A stretch of DNA of 64,000 bases from Macrocystis pyrifera (taxonomy: Eukaryota > Sar > Phaeophyceae > Laminariales > Laminariaceae): contig JASSKH010000001.1 of assembly GCA_031763025.1 (NCBI GenBank), positions 19,321,142-19,385,141 on the forward strand, in the 5' to 3' direction. The notes beneath the pieces are model-generated. The model saw only the letters and a list, made by a program, of their open reading frames with translations. It made no database searches and was not told the DNA's origin. Shown one piece after another: positions 23,614 through 34,280 of this stretch (position 1 is the stretch's first letter; every line of letters begins with the position of its first letter). Both the position numbers and the translations under genes were made by a program.

Positions 23614-26600
23614 CCTTGCCCCGATTTTTTTATCCTCGGATGTACATAGGGGCTTGGTATGATGCACGTAGACCCCGTTTCCAATCTGCTGCCGACAGGT
23701 TTAACTTAGCAACGCCTAAATCGCTGTGAACCTAACGCCGCCCAGATTAATCAGGGCTGTGGTATCTTCCGTGACTACTTGTTGTCCTTGTTCATTTCCG
23801 CCAACGCCGGTTTCATAATTGCTGCACGGCTTCAACCCGTGGAGATGTCCCAAACATTCCACCTTGTCCTTGTTGGTGTCTTGTGTGGCTCGTCTGCTCC
23901 GTCAACTGGATAAAGCTACTGTGACAGAAACAGTGCGGTGAACGATAGAGTTTCTGACTTCAGGTCATCGTTTTCCGTTGTTCTTCAAAGGCTTGGTACA
24001 TGAAATGCATACTTCTTGGTTCCTATTGGCATGGACACCCGAATACCTACTCGTTTGTGCAGATAGGCTAAGCTTATCACTCATGTGCCTTTCGGAGGAT
24101 GTCTTCAAAGAAAGGCTAGCCTCTTCACGATTGGCGCTTCTACGCTTGACGAAATCGCGGTGTCGGAAATATACTGGGCTTCGCGGGTCCAACCGGGGTT
24201 TGGTTTCCACCCCTAACCGTCACTGTAATACGTGAGATGACCTTTGACACCGGCGACATGTTTACCACAAGGTAAAATTCCGCTGGGAACCACTCGTCCT
24301 CCACGAATTGGGTCACGTCATCGGTGTAAGAAATGTCAACCAACGAAGGCATACGCAAGCACTGACGGTAGAATACCCAATGTTTGTACATGTCTTGGTG
24401 TTCTTGTATCATCAGTTGAGCTATAGGCTACGAATCCACGTTGACATAGGAGTGACGTCGCGTGCCTCCATGCGCAATAGGGTACAATATATAAGCCTGT
24501 ACGCATATACTTGTATAATGCACAACAAAATATTGTTTACGGACGCATGCTGCGAAATGTTTAGCTCTTCTTCGCACAATCGTTTCTGAAAAAACGAGAC
24601 TCTTAACCTAAGAATTTGCTGAATTAAGCTGGAATACCATTAATCTGTGTCAAGGATTGCTAAGCCAAGGGATTGGTCATCGGGCTTTATCGGGTGAGAT
24701 TTTCAATGTGGATCAGGGTTAGCGTGGGGTGGGGGGTACTGATTTCCCTAGGTGAGGCGTCTCGAAACCTGTAGCTGCTACCCCTGTCTCACCGTAATCC
24801 CAGAGAAGACTGCCCACAATTGCATGACTTCGCGTTGGCACTAGGACTGCCCGATCGACCAAGATAGGTACGTCAAAATATACACACCAGTATCCAACAT
24901 GACTATTCCGACGAATAAATATACCTCGAGCTGATCCAATCCGTTTCTGTTCGGCAGCTATCTCTCGCCTCTGACCGTAGTTCAGCGCGCTTTATTCGGC
25001 GAAGCGTACCCCCTTTACGCTTGAACCGCCCGGCGTCCAAGAATCCGCCCGCTCAGCTCCGTAGAGGCGGCGCGAATCTCTGACATTCAGACTTTCGAAG
25101 GAACATCAGAAAATCCCCGTCCTGTCAGTATTTTGGTCTGTGGTCTCTCGAGAGGGTGCATACATTCACGTGGCTATTTCCAGTTCGTCTTCTATGACCT
25201 CCGACCCGTGGAGAGAATCAACTACCGACCGGCGTCACCATTTTGGAGGCCTGCTCTCGTAGCTGTATCTTGAACATCAATCAAACGCCGCAGTAGCACA
25301 TGCAAACTACGCATAGTTGACAACTGCCACCCACAAAACATTATTCCGGGGGTATACGTATAAGAATTAATCGTTTGTCAACTACAGCCAGGCACTTATG
25401 ACGGCCAGCAGCACCTGTGGTGTGTACGCTATCGCACACCCGCGGTTGCAGTGGAGTTGTACTGTGTGGCTGAAGAGATGTACACCTGCAGCAATACAGC
25501 TAACGCGGCTGCTGTGACGGTATCTTTACACGGAGCTGTGCTGTCGGCTATCGCGTACTCCCTAAGTTAGAAGTTATAGTAGGTTCCATCCATTCTAGGA
25601 TTCCGCCGCTTTTCGGTTCATCGATTAGAACACGGAAGTAATCGTGAGCATTCTGCCGCCTTTTCCTTTCCTAGTTCGCTTGTATCATGATCAACTCAAT
25701 AACTTCATTTCACACTTCGCAGAGCAAAAGTGCGGAGCACAAGTTCCCAATCTCCCGGCATGGAGTCACAACCTTCTCCTACTCCTCTACGTTATACTCC
25801 ATTCACAACAGTCTGCCACCGGCGGCCACTCAGGCCGCTGGCGTCACTCCTTGCGTATGTGATATTGCTTAAGAATGTTATGTATGTACCCTTTTTGACA
25901 AACAGCGGTTTTAGTCTGTTTTGGCATGATCGGCAAGCTGAAGCAAAGATTATGGTGCGCATGAACGGAGGCGGTCATGCGTCAATAGTCTGCATCACCC
26001 AACGGGGACAACTTACAATACTTCCCCTGTGCTGTCAGCTAACAACTTGTTGCAATACGCTGTATATCACGGATAGAAACCGCGAGTCTTCGCCAAGGCG
26101 ACCCCGGTAACTGTAGTCGGCAAATCTGAGCGTTGGTAGAGGTTAAGTAATCGGTACCTACTTGTTGGTCAGCATCGGTAGATCAAGCGACCATTCCATA
26201 GTGCCCACCAGAAGCTTTCGATTTGCTTGGTGGAAGGCTAGACCGTTGGTATTTGAAATGCCGTACTCTATGTGTTATAAGGTGAACAGCAGGGCACATG
26301 GTCGCCGCGGTCGTCTGCGTGTTAAAACAAAGAGGATTTTCCCCATATGTCTCTCTTGTCTGTCAGTCGCGTAGTTTCATCATTCACTCGCCAAGACCCG
26401 AATAGACCGGGTGGCCCACGTGCGACGTGGACGGCGGTCCTGAATGGACATTCGCCGCAAGCCTCGAGTAATTATGCCACTATCGGCGGTGCTGATGCTC
26501 GTATCGTTCAGGTGGAATTGGTAGGAGGTATGTGAAAAAGTCTGTGTTGCAAGGGTACGGGAAAATTTGCACTTGCGTTGAGATAATGTTTACACGAGTG

Positions 26601-28217
26601 TGGTGTACGAACGGACCGCGCGGGAAAAAGTTGATGGAACGCATAGCGGTTGCTGTACATCACTGAAAACAACGATTCATAGTTCGGTAGTGGGGCGTAC
26701 CTTTTCAATTGCCCAACGTCAAGTTTCAAATGTTATGCAAACGCTCATCCGTGGTACAACACAAACAACATTAGTCTTAAACCTAAATGTGTTACTGCTG
26801 CTGCATGTCGGCAATTTCTCAGTTGAATATACACACAGCCCACCGCATGCTACTCCTAACATGTATGAACGCGTCGCGCATCTCCGCGTACACCGAACGC
26901 TGTATTTTGTTTTGCGTTGTGTCGCAGGATCTAACTGTGCCCACGTGGACAAAACGATTAAGTCGATGAGTTGATGACGGCAAGACTGGGCGCCAATGTA
27001 TGAGGTTGGCATGCAAAGGTTCCAGACGTTTTCATAGCTGTGGGGTGTAGCATACTAATGTTCATAGGCCCAGAGTTGCCTTCGCTCTCTATGACTTCGG
27101 ATGTGGCGGTAGCGGGGGTTATATATCCGTGCCATTGACGTTTCCGTTGTAGCGCACTTCATGGTTTGCTAGGGACAAATAACGTATGCTAACCATGTTT
27201 CGGTCGTTGTTATTATCCCATATAATGCGCAAATCAACCTCCTTCCTGGACGATATCAACTGCATCATCGAACCAAGCGAGGTGACCTTTGAGAGTGGGT
27301 GTGCTCTACTTCCCTGATACTTGCGAAGTTGGAAGACGATGCCAGCCACGCAACTAGCACTCGAGGGGGCGACTTTGAAAAGCATTGTATGATGGGACAG
27401 TGGACACCTTATATCATATACATATATATTAAGGAGGTCAGGCTGTTATGACGCACCTGGCGTATGTGGATCAGGTTTGAGCAACATAATTATTTATAAG
27501 CTTGTTTTGCAACCCACCTGTCTCGACCTCAACAAGCACCTAGCTCTGCTCCAGTCGTCCCTTCCCTAGCCATGTTCGGCACCGATTGCTGCGCCTTCTT
27601 CTTTCTCACTCAGGTGGACCCCTACACTCTGTCTTTCCTGCGTGGTAAGTGTTGCCGAAACGAGTTCGGGTGACGCTTTTTCCAAGATGTCCACGGCAAT
27701 GGGCATCTGAGTGGCTAGGCTCGATAAGCACCACAAACTAAGTTATTCCGGCTGTCGATGTGTATATCGAGGGCGTGACTGCAAACGCCGCACGGTAGTC
27801 GTCCAAACCCTGTTTAATTATGAGTTTTCCTTTGGAACAATAGAGGCGTGTGACGGGTGATTTACTCTCATTTAGGTGACATACATGTTTTTTAGGCACA
27901 CATTACAAGCAAGCAAGGGCTTTCTTTTACTATTACATACGCGTAGTCCTTAGTTCGATTCCTCGTAGGCGACTGCGGCCGTCATGTTAAACTTAAGCAC
28001 TCTACGTACGGTTGAATGCTGTCCTATCCGAAAAGCCTACGGCGTTTAATCATACCGCTCATTTGCTTAGGGCGTATCGTCTGTGTTGGGCGCCTTACTA
28101 TGCATTTCAGGTGCTTCCATTTTTGACGAGTCCCACCCGTCCGTGGACATCATCGACACCGTTCTGGAGACCAGCATCCTCGTCGTGGATGCTGAATACA
28201 ACGTTATCGAGGAATAG
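23614..28217 (+). pseudogene. Decayed M8-like metallopeptidase gene, copy 3 (exons 4-10)
   Basis: Recognisable exons: 4 (23614-23698, 85 nt as in genes 2 and 5, ends FQSAADR), 5 (about 24063-24325; stop TAG as second codon, further frame changes, but HELGHVIG retained), 6 (about 26389-26527, 5' part eroded), 7 (26928-26997, 70 nt instead of 68, so frameshifted; AHVDK and DELMTA parts now in different frames), 8 (about 27216-27281, no AG acceptor, very diverged), 9 (microexon 27614-27644, intact with good splice sites) and 10 (28111-28217, shorter, ends VIEE before TAG). Exons 1-3 were not found. The mix of well kept and destroyed exons means it cannot make the family protein. A shorter transcript from the terminal exons is possible but not supported. 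Confidence 0.75.
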
Positions 28218-28645
28218 ATGGGAGAAAAATGGAGGTTGGGACGATATGGGCATACACATTATACTTGCACGAGCGCCAGAGCCACGATCCCCGCCCATTA
28301 TGCCCGAAAAAGCAAACACCTGTCGAAGGAACATATAACTAGTATGAAGATTCGCATTTATGATAGGCTATGTTCCTCGAAAACCTCGATGTCACAGTTG
28401 CGTCGTTCTGGTATTTGGACCGTTGTCTTGAAACGAATACTGTATTGTCAACACGATGAAGCCAATAACAGCCTGACATACTATTATAGCCTTGCTCGAG
28501 TGTTAAGTTGCGTTTACAACATAGTACGATGCTATGTTAAGTTTGAACTCTTTTTAATTGTTAATCGATGAAGGAGTTGTGGTGTTCAGCTCTCTGATTT
28601 TCTAACCAGGCAATCACCAGTTCTAGCCTCGCCTACATCAACAGC

Positions 28646-28744
28646 GGGAAAGGACGACGACTGTGATCACGTCATGTTCAGAAAATCGCTGAGGATAAAA
28701 CTCCCAAGACGTTGGGCTGGAAAGTAAGAGTGATGATGAAAACA
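28646..28744 (+). mobile_element. SINE fragment, copy S5 (3' end only, diverged)
   Basis: Matches the last 100 nt of the SINE (GGACGACGACTGTGATCACG ... GGCTGGAAAGTAAGAGTGATG) with about one mismatch in five and no A-tail left. The head with A and B boxes is missing. Confidence 0.7.
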
Positions 28745-28911
28745 ATATACGTACATATGTGAACTGGGGAGGTAGCTATGTTTCCGTGATACAGCGGGTG
28801 ATGCACTAGGAGTGAGAAGCTTTTGTCTCGAGTTGATATCGATTATTTGGAGACATCAACAGGTTTTTCACAGTTAGTGAAACTGAGTCTCAGCTGCGGT
28901 AACTGCAATCT

Positions 28912-28914
<3 letters not shown>

Positions 28915-28967
<53 letters not shown>
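28915..28967. repeat. (GTCT)n microsatellite
   Basis: Thirteen near-perfect units. The Cys-Leu-Ser-Val frame over it is an artefact. Confidence 0.95.
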
Positions 28968-29830
28968 CGCAGTCACAAGGGAACTCCTATCCTAGAAAAT
29001 TCTGATCCCACCCCGCTCCCGACGTTGAGGTGTACAACGCGCGAATCAATAGTGGACACATATACAAGCAGCCTGGACCAACGTTCGAATTCAATGGAAC
29101 CCTGCGCCTTAAGCTACGCGATCCACCCCACCCGGGGGACAACCACTTGTGGACAATCGCTTGTGCCAGAGTCGGCACGAGCAGCGGAATCTTTCGGAAA
29201 TTGGCTAGAGCGCATTGATCGTACTAAAAGTAAGACCACCTTGCAGAAGCATTGCTCGCTCAGCGCCTTTGGTCAACGCTGTTAATAGGTCGTTACCCGC
29301 TGCTCGCAAACAGACGTGCAAGGGCGCTTCTGTCTGGTAAGGTCGTGACCCCATTGGGTTTATAATGTATTCTGTAGCGTTGTTCGACAGGGTCTCTTCC
29401 AGCTCTCCCGTTAATCGGAGTAAATAGTAGTGATCAAACAGGCAACAACAACAATTGTCACAGCAGCAGCAAAAAGCTCGAGCCATGCGCTTTCCTCGTC
29501 TCGTCGACTCGTACGGGTGAAGAATTGTTGCTTTGGTGCTTATGCAATTCGTTGTGTTCATTTCAGGCGTTAAATTAAGATCAGGCTACCTGGGACCAGA
29601 CACAGCCGGGCCCTTCACACTAAATCGCCATTCTCACACGTGAACATCCAGGATATCCGGTGTCCATGCCTTATCCTCGACACAGATTCCGACGACTCGG
29701 GTGTCCGTCCGTCGTCTACGCTCTGTTTGAGCCGCATTTAGACCAAACGTGGTCAACCCAAGAGGACGACCGCCTCAGCGGTAGTGCTGTAGCGCGGCCG
29801 AGGGATGTAGGAACATAAGTGCAGGCTTGA
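28968..29830. other. Non-genic stretch
   Basis: Overlapping frames on both strands (up to 124 codons) without recognisable domains. Nothing supportable. Confidence 0.3.
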
Positions 29831-29984
29831 AGCAGCACAAATGGAAAGCAGGGCAGGGTAAGCTACTGGTAATCGAGTTGCTTTATCTCCCCATCGTTGG
29901 TAATCAGCTGTGATGACGATGGAGTTTATCCTTGGCCGTCCCAGTATTATAAACTGATACTACTACAACTACTATCATACTACT

Positions 29985-30095
29985 AGTACGGGGGACTATA
30001 GTAAATAGGACTTACTGTATTCACGAAAACCTACATATATTTATCCCTACTTTTTCTGACAACATTTGGTCCTATTTACTACGGTTCCCCGTAAT
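29985..30095. mobile_element. Palindromic MITE-like element, copy M6, inserted in a TAC microsatellite
   Basis: 111 bp, AGTACGGGGGACTATAGTAA to TTACTACGGTTCCCCGTAAT. It is the most diverged of the six. TAC/ACT repeats continue on both sides, and the paralogous tract at 30425-30477 is uninterrupted. Confidence 0.82.
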
Positions 30096-30424
30096 ACTAC
30101 TACTACTACAACCAGTTTAGGGTCGTGGTTGAGAGTCGTGGTCCCCAATCGGTTGCAAAGCATTCAATTCAGCGGGTTTTCTTGATACTGCGGCTACGAC
30201 GTGTATTTCGGTGCTCTATAGTAACCAGAAAAATCATCGGAATTGCTGTTGGGATGAGTAACCAGCCGAGATGACGATGTAGAAAGTCCTTGGCCGTCGC
30301 TGTATTGTATTTCGGTACTACATAGTATAACCCCGCTGTTTAAACTACATCAGAAATGCTGTTGAGATGGGTACTCAGATGAGATGACGATGGAAGTAGT
30401 ACTTGGCCGTCGCAGAGTGAGAGC

Positions 30425-30462
<38 letters not shown>

Positions 30463-30477
30463 GCTACGACTACTACC
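30425..30477. repeat. (TAC)n microsatellite
   Basis: About 17 TAC units with two interruptions. The poly-Tyr and poly-Val frames are artefacts. Confidence 0.95.
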
Positions 30478-30760
30478 ATTTCAGGGTCGTAGTTGAGAGT
30501 CGTGGTCTCCAATCGGTTGCACAGCAAGCAATACAGCGGGCTTTCTTGATACTGCGGCTGCGACATGTCGGTTGGGGTCGTGATCCCCAACGAAGTGTTG
30601 CGGTACAGAGAGATATTTTCAATGTTACTTTTTACTTCGCTTTCATGTTGCGATCCCCATTGTGTATTTCGATACTGTAGAGTAACCCCGCTGTTGGCTT
30701 GCTTCAGCACAAATGTAAAGCAGGGCTGGGTAAGCTACTTGATCTCAGTTATCGCACGAC

Positions 30761-31815
30761 CATAGATCAGAATAAACGCGTTCACGAGCTTGTACGGGTA
30801 GAGTACTACACCATTTTTTCAAACCCTAAGCCCTGGCTCACCACGTTCGATATACAACTATGATTATATTTCGGTTGACACAACTCTCCTAAAACGCACG
30901 TGAATAACATTACCCATACACTACTCTGTCATCTCTACATTTTCACACATTAATGTGACCTAAGTGGCCGTCTTCGGTGTAGTCTACGAAGCTGCCGTCG
31001 CTGACTTCTGCGAACGACAATCATGTTCTGTACCCTGCACCGTTCGGAGGCAGGCATTAAAGGTATAGTACAGTTAGAGAATCATAACGCGGGCGATGAA
31101 AATAAAATTCAAGGCTTCCTTAGTCATTCGAGCGTATCTAGAATAGACACACTGACTAGCGTCGGACGGATTCCACTGATTTGGACCTAAAGTAGATGAT
31201 TGAACGGAGGAAATCTGGGGTTTGTGAAGAGGTATTGAAGCGTTGGCATGCTTGGACAAAGGGGATGGGCAAGATGTACATATAGTTCATGATGAGTGCA
31301 GTCGGTTGAACTAGAGAGACAGCCTGGGAAGGGTTGACATGGTGAGGAAGATGACCAGTGAGGAACAAGACCATCCATCGTAGTACTCCATTCGTGGGGG
31401 TACGAGCAATGGGGGTTTGATTTCCTTAGAAGGTCGGCGAGTTGAAAGAAGAACTCAGACACTAATTTCGACAAAGCGCCTGCGTGTGATTTGGGGGAGG
31501 CCCCTTTCAGACTTTTCATGCGCAAACGTGGGCGCGTCGCGAACAAGTCGGCGCCGAAGTGTCAATTTTTATTTCAAAAATGGACGTGAAGGACGCATCC
31601 AAAAGAGTGCACATTGAGTGGGACAAAGCATCTACTTTTGATGTGTGTTAAGGGAGTACATTGGTATTGATTTCAGGTTGGCGTTCGGTTGGCGTTCATC
31701 ACCTGGATGTTGGGGTTTGATGGCTGCGGCATTATTTCGTTCGCATCGCAACACTGACGTCAGTACAACAATGGGTTTGCCAGAAGCGCGATCAATAGCG
31801 AAGGAATTTTAGGTT
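30761..31815. other. Non-genic stretch, possibly eroded 5' part of the retroelement that follows
   Basis: No readable domain. Given the RT/RNase H remnant starting near 31816, an upstream RT core would be expected here, but I cannot recognise a catalytic motif in any frame. Confidence 0.3.
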
Positions 31816-32935
31816 TTGGTGCCTGCGGAAGGATCAATGGCGATGGGTGCTCATCCTGGAGTCGTTGTCGTACCTGAACTACATCACTCAGAGACAAAGT
31901 TTTACGCTGAGATGTACGCCCACGATATGTTGAATTTGCAAGCACGTAAGCGTGTTAACGATAGTCGGTTGTTAACAGCAACACTTTCTGCGCTTTCGGA
32001 TCACCTAAGGATGTGTGGGGATGACAGCAAAAATCCCGTGCCTGTTTTGTCACAAGTGAAATTGACGAATTGGACAGTGTGTCAAGAATTTTGGGTTTTG
32101 ACATCGGTACGCAACGAATGAGCATGAAATTGCCGGAACGGAAACGTCACGAATTTTTACTACTGTTGCCAAAGTGGCCTTCTTCTAGAAAGGCCGCAAC
32201 TGCTAGAGAGATGTGGAGTTTGTCGTGTCGCCATGGTCATGAGGCCAGGTCGGTTCTTTGTGTGGAGGTTATTATTGATGGTAGGACTGGAAGGCCAGCA
32301 GGAGGGTAATGACACGCAGATGGTTGCGGTAACTATAGGGACAATTGTATCATCAGGCCAAGAGATTCACGCGGATTTGGATTGGCGGAAACGGGCTCTG
32401 CACGAACCATATTTGGTGGACGGCGTGTCTTTGTATTCACCTTGTTCTTCTCGCACGCAATGGGATCCGGAACGGCATTGGTTATTAGACGCTACTCTTA
32501 GTGCAGTTAGAGGTTTCTGCGTAGAGAGAGGCGTGTGGAGAACATACGATTTATCATCTGAAGAGAAACATAGGTCCGAGATAGAGGCAAAGTGCGCAAA
32601 GCATAACATGATTTCAATTAATTTGTTGGAATTGCTGGGGATGGTAATGACAGCGTATGTGATGATAGTGCAGGAATCGGACAACTCGACCCTTGTTGAA
32701 GCGCCCGTTGTTATGTTTGGACACAAGGTGTGGCGGTGACGTGGGTTTATAAGTGCGGGGGAACTCGTCATCCAAAAGCTCCTTTTTTGGTGCGATGTTT
32801 GGGCAGGATAGAGATGCGAGCTGGTTGGTTTATTGAAGCTGCGCATATTCCGGAGTTAGTAATGCTTTGGCTGATGGTATTTCCAGATGGCCTCGCGAAA
32901 AGATTGTTTGTTTGTTTGTTTGTTTGTTTGTCTGT
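31816..32935 (+). pseudogene. Retroelement remnant: C-terminal reverse transcriptase and RNase H region, DIRS/YR-like
   Basis: Frames shift repeatedly but keep a consistent order: LGFDIGTQRMSMKLPERKR (about 32090-32150; the GF-x-ID-x-KLPxxK type of late RT motif), WPSSRKAATAREMWSL, RPGRFFVWRLL, then NLLELLGM (about 32620) and finally GVSNALADGISRWP (about 32840-32895). The last motif closes the RNase H domain in DIRS-like and related YR retroelements of oomycetes and algae. At least three frame changes make it dead. It runs into a TTTG microsatellite just before the copia element. Exact superfamily placement is inference. Confidence 0.6.
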
Positions 32936-32967
32936 TCAGGTCTGTTTGTTTCTTTGTTTCTTTGTTT
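32905..32967. repeat. (TTTG)n microsatellite
   Basis: Seven TTTG units, then a TTTC/TTTG mix. It marks the junction between the RT/RNase H remnant and the copia element. Confidence 0.9.
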
Positions 32968-33060
32968 TTACAGTACAGCGACCAAGACTCGGATTCATCT
33001 TTTATCTACTATATCGTGTGCTTCGAAGGAACAGATCCGCTTTAGCGTCGAGGGATCGCC

Positions 33061-34280
33061 ATGGAGGGCGTGGCGTCCAACAACACCCAGGCGGTCATCA
33101 GGAACTGCCCCGTCTTTGCCGGCAGGAACAAGGAGTCGTTTCAAGAATACAAGAGCAAGCTGCGCGTCTGCCTGTCTCTCTACAGCAAGGCCGTATTCGA
33201 AGTGTTTCAAGGCAAGGCCCAGCCATCACCTACTCTGGGCAGCACCGACACCGCGACGCTTAATGCTGTCGCTGAGCACAAATGGCTACAGGCGAACCAA
33301 GATCTCTGGAGTGTTCTACTTCTCACCACATCTGGCTCCGCCAACAACACCGTCAAGAAGTTCGAGGGGAAGCGGCCAGAAGATGGAGCGGGGCATGGAC
33401 AGCTGGCGTGGAAGGCTCTGACTGAGAAGTACAACGGCCACACTAAGGAGGCCAGAAGGGCGTGCCACGAGAAACTCGTCAACACGAAGATGGAGCCCGG
33501 CCGGGATCCGGACGACTTCTTTTTCGTTCTGGATGAATGCCGTGACCTCCTCGAGGAACTGGGACAGACCGTACACGACGAGAGGTACGAGGACATCATT
33601 CTCCAAGCCCTTCCGCCCGAGTACGAGAGGGTACGAACCGCCAGCTACGAGAGGCGAAACTTTGGACTGGACGACATTCGGCACATGGTACACACTATGT
33701 ACGTCGACAACCTTTCGCGCTCTGTCAACGCTAAGTCGATCGCAGGCCGCGGCATTGCCATGCAGGTGGTGGGGCACACCAGCAGTGACGTGCAGTGCAA
33801 CTACTGCAAGGGATTCGGACACGTAACGCAGGACTGCGCCATCTTGAAGAAGGACCACCGGCGTGGGCCCGATCCGGGGGGTCAGCAACATCAGCGAAAA
33901 CAGCACTTTCCTCGCCACGGAAAAGCAGGATCAGGAGACGCGAGGAGAGGGGGAGATAGAAATCAGTGGTGCTCCTTCCATAAGAGCAATACGCATAGCG
34001 ATGCGGACTGCCGCACCCAGCATGGTGTCGGCAGTGCAAACGCCGGTAACGCCAACTATGCCGCTAACTACATCGACCACCCGATCTCGTTCACCGCAGT
34101 GGAAGCGCCGACGGAGGAGGAAGCATTTAGGCCATTCGGCCCCACGGATGAACCAGTCGACACCAGTGGGCTGTTCGGATCTTTCGGCGGCGTCAGCGGA
34201 GAAGAGGCTGGTGAGTCGCTCTTCATGGTCGAGGAAAGAACTGGCCCATCAACTGGGATTCCGAGAGCACATCGTCGGGG
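33061..34280 (+). CDS. Copia Gag (capsid/nucleocapsid), first frame
   Basis: Starts at ATG 33061 in good context (GCC ATG G). The N-terminal part resembles copia Gag (FAGRNKESFQEYKSKLR; later WKALTEKYNGHTK and HEKLVNTKMEPGRDPDDFF), and a CCHC zinc knuckle has Cys246, Cys249, His254, Cys259 (CNYCKGFGHVTQDC). Known role: forms the virus-like particle and packages RNA. The frame stays open to 34374, but after about 34277-34281 (five G) homology to Pol moves to the next frame, so the last 30 codons are probably spurious. Confidence 0.85.

Larger units (their letters stand above)
29833..30760. repeat. Duplicated repeat unit, about 365 bp offset, with TAC microsatellites
   Basis: The block GAGAGTCGTGGTCYCCAATC and its neighbours occur at about 30118-30203 and again at 30483-30568. 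GATGACGATGGAG-TTGGCCGTC occurs three times (29913, 30272, 30376). GCACAAATGTAAAGCAGGGC occurs at about 29835 and 30708. Each main unit contains a (TAC)n tract. The first tract (29958-29984 and 30093-30110) is split by MITE M6. Confidence 0.75.

Noticed and set aside
29833-30760. CRISPR-like array
   Set aside because: Repeats are long, unevenly spaced and microsatellite-bearing; no spacers of regular length.
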